Source of the DNA: DASZBX01 sp035943635
Lineage (GTDB): Bacteria > Actinomycetota > Actinomycetes > Streptomycetales > Catenulisporaceae
NCBI GenBank assembly: GCA_035943635.1
Contig: DASZBX010000124.1
Span: 1 to 64,000 of the forward strand
Length of the DNA stretch: 64,000 bases
Direction of reading: 5' to 3'
This document shows positions 1 through 8,345 of the stretch, piece by piece. Below the pieces are notes generated by a model. It was not told where the DNA came from and searched no databases. It was given only the letters and a program-made list of their open reading frames with translations. Each line of letters starts with the position of its first letter. The stretch's first letter is position 1. The translations under genes and the position numbers were made by a program.

Positions 1-270
1 CGGCCCGACGGCCACGCTGCCGAGGAATCCCTTGGTCGGCGAACCGCCGTGGATCCAGGCCTTGGCCGACGCGGTGGAGTACCCGAGTCCGAACGTCTTG
101 TCCAAAAAGGCCCACAGGAACATGAACCCGGTCCCGATCCGGACGACCGCGATCGCCGTGGTGCGCGGATCGGCCCGGGTCACCGTCTCGGCCGCCGTCG
201 TGGAAGTCGGTTCCTGTTGCGTCGAACGGTGGAACCGGGTGGAGGGGCGCAGTACGGGCTGTGAGGTCAT
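1..270 (-). CDS. DoxX-family membrane protein, N-terminal 90 codons (runs off the window)
   Basis: Only the first 90 codons are in the window; the C-terminus lies beyond base 1. The start is ATG at 270, preceded by a GGAG 8 bases upstream. After a polar, Thr-rich N-terminal tail of about 40 residues comes a first membrane segment containing FMFLWAFLDKTFGLGY, followed by KAWIHGGSPTKGFL. This pairing is typical of the actinobacterial DoxX/TQO small-subunit-like family, which are four-helix membrane proteins. The biochemical role of most members is unclear, though some relate to quinone-linked sulfur oxidation. It is divergent from the PRC-barrel and Usp genes and may share their control region. 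Family assignment is fairly safe; function is not. Confidence 0.7.
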   Translation of the reverse strand, partial: MTSQPVLRPSTRFHRSTQQEPTSTTAAETVTRADPRTTAIAVVRIGTGFMFLWAFLDKTFGLGYSTASAKAWIHGGSPTKGFLGSVAVGP

Positions 271-334
271 GAAGGTGTACTCCGAATTCGTTACCCAGTC
301 TGCGGATTCGCTGGTGTCTGCCTTGATGTTCGCC

Positions 335-372
335 GTCGGGACCACCGAGCGCAGCGTGCCGAAGGTCCCGAC
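335..372. repeat. 9-bp inverted repeat in the DoxX/PRC-barrel divergent region
   Basis: GTCGGGACC at 335-343 is perfectly inverted as GGTCCCGAC at 364-372, with a 20-base gap. The half-sites resemble the GGGAC half of a DosR/DevR box, so the pair may be weak regulator sites rather than a hairpin. The rest of 271-546 holds nothing else I recognise apart from the box at 437-450. Confidence 0.35.
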
Positions 373-436
373 CTTGTCAGGCGGACGGCAGGGTGGCCCC
401 ATACCCCGGGGATCCGGGAGCGGTCCCGGCCGGGAT

Positions 437-450
437 GGGACCAACGTCCC
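437..450. promoter_or_regulatory. DosR/DevR-type palindrome GGGAC-N4-GTCCC
   Basis: GGGACCAACGTCCC is a palindrome with the spacing of the mycobacterial/Streptomyces DosR (DevR/OsdR) box, whose core is GGGAC-TWWA-GTCCC. It lies about 100 bases upstream of the PRC-barrel start and about 170 bases upstream of the divergent DoxX start. Universal stress proteins are classic members of DosR regulons, so control of this block by a hypoxia or redox two-component system is a reasonable inference. Confidence 0.4.
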
Positions 451-546
451 TGGCGGCGGCGGGGCGAGAAGGCGAAGGTGAAGGGAGTCGACGCGCCGGT
501 CTGGCACGCCGGGCTCCGCGTCCCGCCGATTCACCTGGAGAAGCCG

Positions 547-1239
547 ATGACCGAAACCACTCATCCTGCGGCAGCGACGCAGTTCACGATCGGCAGCGAC
601 ACCTCGTGCACCGACGGCGACTGCGGTCAGCTGCGGCGCGTGGTCGTCGATCCGGTGGGCCGGGTGCTCACCCATCTCGTCGTCGAGCCGCGCCACGAGC
701 GGGCCACCGGCCGGCTGGTACCGGTCGGCCTGGTGGAGTCGGCCGCGGGGGAGATCCGCCTGCGCTGCACCCTCGCCGAATTCGCAGCGCTCGGATACGC
801 CGAGGAGACGCAGTTCCTGCCCGGGGCGAGCGGGCAGTGGGGCTACGACCAGCAGGATATGCGCTCCTGGCCCCGCTTCGGGCTCGGCCCTGCCATGACG
901 CTGGGCACCCCCGGCAGCGGCATGACCGGCCTGGGCATGGGCGCGGACATCGCGCCCCAAGAACTCATCCGCGACCGGGTGCCCGCAGGCGAGGTGGAAG
1001 TGCGCCGGGGCGAGCACGTGCACGCCACCGACGGAGACATCGGGCGCGTCAGAGGACTGATCGTCAACCCCGCGGACCGGCACGTGACCCACGTGTTGCT
1101 GGACGAGGGACATCTCTGGGGGCGCAAGCAGGTCGCCATCCCCATCGGAGCCGTGCAGAGCGTCGAGCACGGCGTACGGCTGGACCTGACCAAGGACCAG
1201 GTCCGCGACCTGCCCGCGGTCGAGATAGACCAGGGCTGA
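547..1239 (+). CDS. PRC-barrel domain protein with two barrels
   Basis: A 230-residue soluble protein. ATG at 547 is chosen because GGAG lies 7 bases upstream; the longer reading from 478 has no such site. Two PRC-barrel-like segments are visible, at about residues 12-75 (a VVVDPVGRVLTHLVVEP strand pattern) and 145-205 (LIVNPADRHVTHVLLDEGH). A Gly/Met-rich linker at about 100-135 separates them. PRC barrels occur in the photosynthetic reaction centre H subunit, in RimM and in many stress-associated actinobacterial proteins. The molecular role here is unknown. It is followed at 140 bases by a universal stress protein, and a DosR-like box lies upstream, suggesting a stress or dormancy context. 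Confidence 0.8.
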   Translation: MTETTHPAAATQFTIGSDTSCTDGDCGQLRRVVVDPVGRVLTHLVVEPRHERATGRLVPVGLVESAAGEIRLRCTLAEFAALGYAEETQFLPGASGQWGYDQQDMRSWPRFGLGPAMTLGTPGSGMTGLGMGADIAPQELIRDRVPAGEVEVRRGEHVHATDGDIGRVRGLIVNPADRHVTHVLLDEGHLWGRKQVAIPIGAVQSVEHGVRLDLTKDQVRDLPAVEIDQG

Positions 1240-1381
1240 TCCGCGGCCGGCCCGCAGCCGGCCCGGACGGTCCGGGACGAACGACCCTGCCCCGGCCGCC
1301 GTCGGCGCAGGACGATGAACCTGAGGCGGCATGCCGGCGCGATTCGCCCGGACGCGCCCGACCGATCCCTTGGAGGGACCG

Positions 1382-2269
1382 ATGACTGAGAACACTGTCA
1401 CACCCGGCACACCGGCCGCCGAGCGGATCGTCGTCGGCGTCGACTTCTCCGACAACGCGGCCCGAGCCGCCCACTGGGCGGCCCGCGAGGCCGCGGACCG
1501 GGGGTTGGCCCTGCACCTGGTGCACGCGCTGGACCTGCCGGGCGGCCCGGGCGAGCTGATCGAACCGGCCGGCTACGCCAAGGCGGGCCACGAGGCCGGA
1601 GCGGATCTGCTGGCCGAGATCGCCGGCGCGATCCGCGGGAAGGACCCGGCACTGACCGTCACCAGCGAGGTCTCGGAGATCGGCGCCGCGGAAAGTCTGG
1701 TGGAGCTCAGCCGGAACGCGCGGCTCGTGGTGACCGGCACCCGCGGACACGGTGGTTTCGCCGGCCTGCTGCTCGGCTCGGTCAGCCTCAAGGTCGCCGC
1801 CCACGCGCACTGCCCGACCGCGGTGGTCCGCGGACAGCAGGCGGGGGAGCCGCTCAACGAGATCGTGCTCGGCGTCGAGCCGGACCAGGCCGAGGCGCCG
1901 ATCCGGTTCGCCTTCGACTCCGCCGCCCGGTTCGGCGCCACCCTGACCGCGGTGCGCGGGTGGCCGTCGCAGACCGAATACGGCGGCTACTACTTCGCCG
2001 AGGATTTCGACGCCAGAGCGCAAGCGGAGCAGGCGGATCTGACGGCACTGCTCGAGGCCGTGCGAGCGGACTACCCCGACGTGCCGGTCACGATGCACGC
2101 CGTCAGCGGCAACCCGGTCCCCATCCTGATCGGCGCCTCAGTGAACACCCGCCTGCTGGTCGTCGGCTCGCATCACCACCACGGCCCGCTCTCCCTAGGC
2201 GCCGGCTACGTCGTCCAGGGACTGCTCGCGCACTCGCCGGCCCCCGTCGCCGTCGTGCCCATCGGCTGA
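1382..2269 (+). CDS. Universal stress protein with two UspA domains
   Basis: 295 residues, with ATG at 1382 preceded by GGAGGGACC. Two UspA folds are in tandem. The first (about residues 14-145) starts RIVVGVDFSDNAARAA and ends with the ATP-binding pattern GTRGHGG-x9-GSVS. The second (about 158-293) contains VVGSHHHHGPLSLGAG. Such tandem Usp proteins bind ATP and support survival under hypoxia or stationary phase in actinobacteria. The pairing with the PRC-barrel gene and an upstream DosR-type box supports stress regulation. The second domain has a less regular nucleotide motif and may bind nucleotide poorly. Confidence 0.9.
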   Translation: MTENTVTPGTPAAERIVVGVDFSDNAARAAHWAAREAADRGLALHLVHALDLPGGPGELIEPAGYAKAGHEAGADLLAEIAGAIRGKDPALTVTSEVSEIGAAESLVELSRNARLVVTGTRGHGGFAGLLLGSVSLKVAAHAHCPTAVVRGQQAGEPLNEIVLGVEPDQAEAPIRFAFDSAARFGATLTAVRGWPSQTEYGGYYFAEDFDARAQAEQADLTALLEAVRADYPDVPVTMHAVSGNPVPILIGASVNTRLLVVGSHHHHGPLSLGAGYVVQGLLAHSPAPVAVVPIG

Positions 2270-2285
2270 CCGGGGCGGCAGGGAC

Positions 2286-3773
2286 TCAGGACTTTGTCAG
2301 CCGCTCCAGCAACGCGGGCACCGGGATCCGGGCGAAACCGACACCGGTGTCGGACGTGCCGTAGGGCATGATGATCGTGCCCTGATGAATCAGCGCGCCG
2401 CAGGAGTAGACGACGTTGGGAACGTACCCCTCCCGCTCGTCCGGCCGCGCGGTGAGCAGGGGCTCGGACAAGGAGCCGACGACCCGGTAGGGGTCCTCGA
2501 GGTCGAGCAGGATCGCCGAGATCGCGTAGTCGCGCATCGGGCCGACCCCGTGGGTCAGCAGCAGCCAGCCGGCCTCGGTCTCGATCGGCGAACCGCAGTT
2601 GCCGAGCTGGACCAGTTCCCAGGGGCGGCTCGCGGTCTGCAGGGTCTGCGGCGCGGGCCAGGTGTGCACGTTGTCGGAGCAGGTCAGCGAGTTCGACTCC
2701 CGGTCGTGCCGGGACAGCGCGAAGTACCGGCCGCCGATCCGCCGCGGGAACAGCGCCATCCCCTTGTTCACGGCCGCGGCGCCGGTCAGCTGCGAGGCGC
2801 GGAACGTGCGGAAGTCGGTGGTCTCCAACAGCTGCGGGGCGACATGCCGACCGTCGTAGGCGGTGTAGGTGGCGTAGTAGGTCTGCGACCCGTCCTCCTC
2901 GGTGAACTGCACGAAGCGCGCGTCTTCCATGCCGCGGCTCTCCGACGGGCCGACCGGCCACAGCACCCGGCTGTCGACGGCGCTCTCCGCCGGAAATTCG
3001 ACCTCGTAGTTGTTCGCCGCGATCTCGTGGATGCGCTCGATCGTCCGGTGCGCGCTCGCGCGCGTGTACAGCTGCGGGTGCAACTCGGAGATCGCCTGCT
3101 CGAGGTCCTGGTCGGTGAACCGGGCGGAGAGGTTGCGCTGCAGGAAGGCGGTGAGTTCGTCGTCGTAGCCCTCCTCCGCGAGCTTGCCGTGGAACAGGGT
3201 CCGGTCGCACAGCACCCGGTGGTGCTCGCCGACGGACAGGTGCCGGGCCGGCACGTCCACGCTCAGCTCGCCGTCCGGGCCGATCACGCCGGTCCGGAAC
3301 CCGATCGAGGACAGGTGCCCCTCCCCGACGGCGCGCACGCTCATCACGAACCGCAGCCGGCCGTCGGCCAGGCCGCTCTGGTCCGGGGCCGGAACGATCG
3401 ACGGGTTGAACAGCGCCGCCGCCTCCACCGCGTACTCGTGGGTGAAGTAGGCGCCGATCAGCTGGCAGCGGGCCGGAGACGGCCGGGCGCTGAGCGCGAC
3501 CCGGTGGCTGACCGAGGCGAAGTGGTCGGCGAAGGTGTCGGCCAGCCGGTGGTGCCGGCCGTCGAAGCGGACCAGGGTGGCGGCCAGGACCGACTCCACC
3601 GTCGCCTCGTCCATCGCCATCACCCGGTCGATCACGGCGGCGGACCGGGTGCCGTACTCCGGCACGTCGTCGCCGGGGACGAAGAGCTTGGTGATCACCC
3701 GGCCCGCGTCCGGGCGCAGCCGCAGCGGGAAACGGACCGCCAAGTCCTCGACCGGTGGGGCGGAGCTGGTCAC
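2286..3773 (-). CDS. GH130-family glycoside phosphorylase/hydrolase
   Basis: 495 residues, GTG start at 3773 overlapping the upstream stop by GTGA. The protein resembles GH130, a five-bladed beta-propeller family acting on beta-mannosides, many members of which are inverting phosphorylases. Supporting segments are FNPSIVP near residue 130, the RGMEDARFV region near 275, LGNCGSPIETEAGWLLLTHG and ARPDEREGYVPNVVYSCG. The long N-terminal portion (about 100 residues) is as in the larger GH130 members. It is the last gene of a three-gene operon with a GT4 glycosyltransferase and an alpha/alpha-barrel protein. That context suggests synthesis or turnover of a mannose-containing oligosaccharide. The exact linkage cannot be read from sequence. 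Confidence 0.8.
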   Translation of the reverse strand: MTSSAPPVEDLAVRFPLRLRPDAGRVITKLFVPGDDVPEYGTRSAAVIDRVMAMDEATVESVLAATLVRFDGRHHRLADTFADHFASVSHRVALSARPSPARCQLIGAYFTHEYAVEAAALFNPSIVPAPDQSGLADGRLRFVMSVRAVGEGHLSSIGFRTGVIGPDGELSVDVPARHLSVGEHHRVLCDRTLFHGKLAEEGYDDELTAFLQRNLSARFTDQDLEQAISELHPQLYTRASAHRTIERIHEIAANNYEVEFPAESAVDSRVLWPVGPSESRGMEDARFVQFTEEDGSQTYYATYTAYDGRHVAPQLLETTDFRTFRASQLTGAAAVNKGMALFPRRIGGRYFALSRHDRESNSLTCSDNVHTWPAPQTLQTASRPWELVQLGNCGSPIETEAGWLLLTHGVGPMRDYAISAILLDLEDPYRVVGSLSEPLLTARPDEREGYVPNVVYSCGALIHQGTIIMPYGTSDTGVGFARIPVPALLERLTKS

Positions 3774-4906
3774 GGGTACTCCGTTCGGAGGCGGTGGTCC
3801 TGCTGCCGGGTCGAGAGCAGGGCCAGGGTCGATTCGGCGCCCTGGTTCGTGTTGGGGCCGGTGCGGGTCAGGCCGTCGTAGCCGCCGCCGGTCAGCCGGT
3901 CGTACATCACCGCGCCGGTGTCGTTCTCGCCGGTGAACCAGGCGGCGGCCAGGGCGACCCCAGCCGACCACCGCGGGTCCGCGGTGATCGAGAAGGCGTC
4001 GGCGCAGGCGTCGGCCAGCGCGGCGACCTCTATCGGCTGCTGGTCGAACCAGGGCCGCCGGTCCGCGGCGCCCCGGCCGCCGACCGGGGTCGGGGACAGG
4101 TGCCCGGCGCTGCTCTCCGCCTCCAGCAGCCAGCCGAGCAGGCGCAGGCCGTCGGCCAGGGCGCGGTCGTCGCCCAGATGGCGGCCGGCCAGCAGGAGGA
4201 CCTCCGGCAGCATCGCGTTGCCGTACGCGAGGCGTTCCTCCGGCCACAGCCACGGCTGCGGTCCGACGCCGGCGCGGATCGGCCCGATCGCGCGGACCGT
4301 GTCGGCGAGCAGGCTGCGCGCGGCGCGGTGCCCGGGGTCCGCAGTCAGTACCTGCGCTGCGCCGAGCGCCGCGTAGGCGAGGGACCGCAGATGGACCGGC
4401 CGGTGCGGCGCGCCGAGCTCGAAGTAGGTGAGCGCCGCCTCCCGGATCCAGGCCGCGGGACTGCCCGCGGCGGCGGTGCCCAGGCCCCACATCGCCCGGC
4501 CCCACCAGTCGCCGGTCCCGGGCTGGTCGTGCCATTGCCGGTCGTAGCCCATCCGGTTGTGGAAACTGCCGTCCTCGGCCTGGGCGTGGGCGAGGAAAGT
4601 GAGATAGCGGCCGGACAGCTCGATCACGTCCGCGGACGGGAACGGCTCCCGGCACAGCACCAGCAGTCCGCGGGCGACGTCGTCGACGCAGTAGCCGTGC
4701 CCCCGCCTCGGCACGGCGCCGTCCGCGTGCTCGAACAGGCCGGCCTCGTCGCTCATCCGCAGCAGGTGCCGCAGGTCCAGGCTCCGCGGCGGTTCGCCGC
4801 GCGGCGCCTGGTCGCGCAGCGGCCCGCCGCGCACGGTCGACGCGATCGCCGGCGCCGGGACCTGGGCCGCGGTGAGCAGCAGGCCGTCGTCGGCGGCCGC
4901 GCTCAC
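3770..4906 (-). CDS. Alpha/alpha-barrel glycosidase-like protein
   Basis: 378 residues, GTG start at 4906 in a GTGA overlap with the preceding glycosyltransferase. The sequence is rich in paired helices (HGYCVDDVARGLLVL; RYLTFLAHAQAEDGSFHNRM; GDWWGRAMWGLG; NQGAESTLALL), as expected for an (alpha/alpha)6 toroid of the glycosidase/lyase kind. It is not transmembrane and has no signal peptide. Homologues are often loosely annotated as glycosyltransferases because they sit beside or are fused to them. I would call it a putative sugar-acting alpha/alpha-barrel enzyme that works with the GT4 and GH130 partners. Catalytic residues cannot be assigned with certainty. Confidence 0.65.
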   Translation of the reverse strand: MSAAADDGLLLTAAQVPAPAIASTVRGGPLRDQAPRGEPPRSLDLRHLLRMSDEAGLFEHADGAVPRRGHGYCVDDVARGLLVLCREPFPSADVIELSGRYLTFLAHAQAEDGSFHNRMGYDRQWHDQPGTGDWWGRAMWGLGTAAAGSPAAWIREAALTYFELGAPHRPVHLRSLAYAALGAAQVLTADPGHRAARSLLADTVRAIGPIRAGVGPQPWLWPEERLAYGNAMLPEVLLLAGRHLGDDRALADGLRLLGWLLEAESSAGHLSPTPVGGRGAADRRPWFDQQPIEVAALADACADAFSITADPRWSAGVALAAAWFTGENDTGAVMYDRLTGGGYDGLTRTGPNTNQGAESTLALLSTRQQDHRLRTEYP

Positions 4907-6138
4907 GCCGCGACGCCGGCCGCTGTCTCGGCCAGGACGCCCCGGGCGGTGCGGGCCGCGATCAGGTCGGCGGCCAGGCCGCGGTACTTCGCGGCCACCG
5001 CGTCCCAGGACAGGTTCGGGGCCAGCCGGCCGGAGGCGGCGCTCATCTGCGCGGCCAGGCCCGGCTCGGTCAGCACCCGGCGCAGCGCGGCGGCCAGCCC
5101 GGCCGGGTCGCGATGCCCGACCAGCAGGCCGGAGCCGTCGGCGAGCAGTTCGCAGGCGTGCGGGAACCGGGTGGCGATCACCGGGCGTTGCGCGGCCACC
5201 GCCTCGATCAGCACGCCGGAGGTGGCCTGCTCGCTGGAGTCATAAGGCAGGACCACGACGTCCGCGCCGTGTACCAGGCGCATCAGCGATGCGGTGTCCC
5301 GGTAGTCCGGGTCGAACCGGACCATCGAGCCGACGCCGAGCGCGGCGGCCCGGTTCATCAGGCTCGTCCGGTACGCCTCGCCCTCGCGCTCGAGCACCTT
5401 GGGGTGGGTCTGCCCGGCGATCACGTAGCGCGGGGCCGGGTCCAGGTCGCGCAACTCGGCGAGCGCGTCGATCACCCATTCCAGGCCCTTGCCCGGGCCG
5501 AGCAGGCCCCAGCTCAGGATGGTCGCCCCGCTCGGCGGCGGGGTGTAGGCGTCGAAGTGCTCGAACGAGGACAGGCCCCAGGTCGACGCGACCAGGGCCT
5601 GGACCGGGGCCAGAACCGGGGCCTGGACCGCGGCGGCGGGCACCGGGGCGCCGTGGTTGATCACGAACACCTTCGACGCGTCGATCACGTATCCGTCGAA
5701 CAACCGGGTGGCCGAGGTGTTGGACATGACGACGACCGCGTCCGCGGCCTCGACGACCTGCTCGAGCACCTGCCGCTGGTGCGCGGTCGGCTCCCCGAGC
5801 ACGGTGTGCAGGACCACCAGGACCGGGACCCGCAGGCGGCGCAGCACGTCGAGCACCTGGTCGCCGTCACGGCCGGCGTAGATGCCGTATTCGTGCTGGA
5901 CGATCGCCACGTCGTAGCGGTTGAGCACGGCCGCGGCGGCGAGCATGGACAGGCGCGAACCGGCCACCAGGTGCCCGACGGTCGCCGGGCCGGGGGTCGC
6001 GGACGACTCCTCGACCACGCTCACCACCCCGCCGGTGTCCGGGCCGGTGACCAGGTTCTGGAACAGCGATTGGTTGAAAGTGGCCAGCCCACACTGGGTG
6101 GGCGGCGATGTGCTCAGAAAACCATAGGAGACGGGCAC
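4903..6138 (-). CDS. GT4-family glycosyltransferase
   Basis: 411 residues. The GTG at 6138 is preferred because AAAGG lies about 8 bases upstream and the protein then begins with the expected YGFLSTSPPTQCGLATF strand-loop of GT-B enzymes. The C-terminal Rossmann domain has LSWGLLGPGKGLEWVIDAL and the donor-site acidic motif EQATSGVLIEAVAAQRPVIA. It should transfer a nucleotide-activated hexose with retention. The acceptor may be the glycan handled by the two downstream genes, to which it is coupled by a GTGA overlap. No membrane segments are seen. It heads the operon; its promoter must lie in the 6139-6460 gap. Confidence 0.85.
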   Translation of the reverse strand: MPVSYGFLSTSPPTQCGLATFNQSLFQNLVTGPDTGGVVSVVEESSATPGPATVGHLVAGSRLSMLAAAAVLNRYDVAIVQHEYGIYAGRDGDQVLDVLRRLRVPVLVVLHTVLGEPTAHQRQVLEQVVEAADAVVVMSNTSATRLFDGYVIDASKVFVINHGAPVPAAAVQAPVLAPVQALVASTWGLSSFEHFDAYTPPPSGATILSWGLLGPGKGLEWVIDALAELRDLDPAPRYVIAGQTHPKVLEREGEAYRTSLMNRAAALGVGSMVRFDPDYRDTASLMRLVHGADVVVLPYDSSEQATSGVLIEAVAAQRPVIATRFPHACELLADGSGLLVGHRDPAGLAAALRRVLTEPGLAAQMSAASGRLAPNLSWDAVAAKYRGLAADLIAARTARGVLAETAAGVAA

Positions 6139-6461
6139 GCCTGGAGCCTTTCGGGAGATGCAGACCGAACGGCCGGAACCCGCCACTGCGGGCGGGCCCC
6201 AACCTCACGCGGGACAGTGCCTCTTTGTCGGCCGATCACGTGTGGGTCGGATACGCAGCTGAATGCGTCGAGAGAGGCCTCGGACGGCCCGCACCACGGC
6301 TGCTCTGGCCGTGGAACCGAGCCCGCACAGAAAACGGAAAGAGCGTGAGCACGCTGTCGAGGCGCATGGGCGGCGGTGTCGGTTCCCCCACTCTAACACT
6401 CCGGCCAGGGGGTCCGGCGCCCGTGGCCGCTGCTCCCGCACGACCTGGGCGGGGACGCGAG

Positions 6462-6590
6462 GGGGTAGCCGGCGGCCGCCTTACGCCAGGCGGTGACGGC
6501 GGCCGGGTCGTGTTCGAGGGTCCAGTCGTAGCGTTTGCCCTGCGCGAGCCCGTAGTCGAAGCAGACCAGGCCGAGGATCCGCGGATCGCG
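6462..6590 (-). pseudogene. Remnant of a glycoside hydrolase C-terminus (GH26-like)
   Basis: On the minus strand a stretch reads DPRILGLVCFDYGL, then KRYDWTLEHDPAAVTAWRKA. This resembles the C-terminal strand-helix of actinobacterial GH26-like beta-mannanases (a WFDY, a YDW, then an Ala-rich final helix). There is no start, the reading is not open upstream, and no other part of the enzyme is found. I read it as a decayed fragment. The surrounding 6139-6688 gap otherwise shows no gene. Confidence 0.4.
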
Positions 6591-6688
6591 TTTTTCCTTT
6601 GGGCACCCGTTTCGGTGTGGGCCAGATCCCCGGCCCCGCAGGTACCGCCGTCGCGGCGTCTCCGGAGACCGTCATCCAGCGCAAGGGA

Positions 6689-8026
6689 TCAGATCTCTTC
6701 ACCTCCCGGTTCGCGGAGAGATTCGACCGGGAGATCCGCGGTGAGTAGTTTGGTGACGGTGACGCCGGCGGAGAACGGACCGCCGCGGCCCAGATCGGCC
6801 CGCACCTCACGGGCCGCTCGCGCGCCAGACGCCATCGCGCCCTGCACCGACCCGGTGGCCCGATGGTCGCCGCACGCGTACCGGCCGGGCGCGACCCGGG
6901 TGGTGCGGCTCAGCGGCCACGGAGCGGGCATCGCGGGCAGGGCGCGGTTGATCCGGTACTCCTTGACCAGCCGCCAGTTCGCGGTGTCCGTGCGGTAGAT
7001 CTCGGCCAGGTCGCGGCGTACGTCGGCCTCGTCCGGCGCCGACTCGGCGGCCAGGACCGACGTGGAGACGAGCGCGAGCCCGACCGGAGCGTAACCCGGG
7101 CACACGTTGCTGATGACGACGGTGTTGAGCACGCGCATCGTGCTGTCGACCACGAGGATCGGCTCGTCGAGCGGCGGATACGGGGTCGCGTGATAGTACG
7201 TGGTCACGGCCCGCATCTGCGGCACGGGCAACTGCGGCAGGAGCGCTGCGGCGTCCGGGCCGTCGGTGGCCACGACCACGGTCCGCGCGGCCAACTCGCC
7301 CCCGTCCGCCAACACGACTCCATCGTCTGTCAGGGCTTTGACCGGACTCTCCAAGCGCAGCACTCCAGCCGGAAGTCGGCGGGCCAACTGCGCCGGAACC
7401 GCGCCGATCCCCGTGGCCGGCAAGGCGATCCGGCCGAGCATCATGCTGCGCCACACCAACTGGAACATGTGCCCGGAGGTGTCGAGTCCGTCCTCCAGGA
7501 ACACTCCGGCGAAGAACGGCCGGAGCACCTCGTCGATGAACCTGGCCGACATGCCCGCCTTGGCCAGCACCTGCCGCGCGGGCAGGTCCGGGCCGCGCTT
7601 GATCGTGCGCGGCGGGGTCAGCGCGTAGCGGGCGCTGAACGCCGCGAACGCCGCCAGGTCCCGGGCGCTGCCGAGCGCGCCCGGCCGCAGCCGGGCCGCC
7701 ACCCTCGGCGCACGCAGCGGATTGGCCACGGGCACCCGGCCGCCGGGCTGGTCGAGCAGGAACCCGGGCGTGAACGGACGCAGGTCCAGCGCGGCGGTGT
7801 CGATGCGCCGGCGCACTTGCGGATAGCCGGTGTTGAACACCTGGAAGCCGCGGTCGAGCAGGAAACCGTCGTGCGCATCCGTGCGCATCCGGCCCCCGGG
7901 CGCGTCACCGGCTTCGAGCACCTGCACGGCGAACCCGGCCTCGACCAGGTCGAGCGCGCACACCAACCCGGCCATTCCCGCACCGATGATCAGAACATCA
8001 GTGTCCCGTCCTGCTTTTGTTGCCAT
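6689..8026 (-). CDS. FAD-dependent amine-oxidase/phytoene-desaturase-type oxidoreductase
   Basis: 445 residues from ATG at 8026 (AAAGG 10 bases upstream; an alternative ATG lies at 8044). The N-terminal dinucleotide-binding fold VLIIGAGMAGLVCALDL is followed by the amine-oxidase signature EAGDAPGGRMRTD. The C-terminal FAD contact is YACGDHRATGSVQGAMASG. This organisation is shared by protoporphyrinogen oxidases, phytoene desaturases and many uncharacterised actinobacterial NAD(P)/FAD proteins. No membrane segment is obvious. It stands alone, divergent from the arabinofuranosidase gene. The substrate is unknown, and there are no carotenoid genes beside it. Confidence 0.75.
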   Translation of the reverse strand: MATKAGRDTDVLIIGAGMAGLVCALDLVEAGFAVQVLEAGDAPGGRMRTDAHDGFLLDRGFQVFNTGYPQVRRRIDTAALDLRPFTPGFLLDQPGGRVPVANPLRAPRVAARLRPGALGSARDLAAFAAFSARYALTPPRTIKRGPDLPARQVLAKAGMSARFIDEVLRPFFAGVFLEDGLDTSGHMFQLVWRSMMLGRIALPATGIGAVPAQLARRLPAGVLRLESPVKALTDDGVVLADGGELAARTVVVATDGPDAAALLPQLPVPQMRAVTTYYHATPYPPLDEPILVVDSTMRVLNTVVISNVCPGYAPVGLALVSTSVLAAESAPDEADVRRDLAEIYRTDTANWRLVKEYRINRALPAMPAPWPLSRTTRVAPGRYACGDHRATGSVQGAMASGARAAREVRADLGRGGPFSAGVTVTKLLTADLPVESLREPGGEEI

Positions 8027-8240
8027 GGCAAACCAGCCTTTCATGCGCGCGGGAATCTGTGTGCGCGGCGCGCTGGGCGGCTGGCGCAGAGTGGTCCGTG
8101 CGGGGCCAGCGGTCGGATCGCAGGGCTTGACCGGCGAGTTTGTGCTGACTTTATGCATAAGCCAGCGGCTGCGCCCCGGATCCGAGGTCACTTCCTCGCT
8201 GAGATCATCTAAAGCAATGGTTCAGGCCCCGAAATCACTC

Positions 8241-8270
8241 TTGACTTGTACCCATAGTCGATCGAATATG
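8241..8270 (+). promoter_or_regulatory. Putative sigma-70-type promoter of the GH54-like gene
   Basis: TTGACT at 8241-8246 and AATATG at 8265-8270, spaced 18 bases apart in a locally AT-richer stretch, lie 76 bases upstream of the GTG start. A 10-bp palindrome TTATGCATAA at 8151-8160 in the same divergent gap could be an operator for the FAD gene. Both are pattern calls only. Confidence 0.35.
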
Positions 8271-8345
8271 TGTGCTGCGCCGGAGGAAGTCGTCGTGCGC
8301 TGTGCGTAACACAGAACGCACATCACCGATCCGATGGAGGATTCC

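Noticed and set aside
2385..5245. Long Arg/Gly/Val-rich plus-strand ORFs opposite the GH130 and glycosyltransferase genes
   Set aside because: They are antisense shadows produced by high GC; the minus-strand proteins have clear family motifs and proper ribosome-binding sites.
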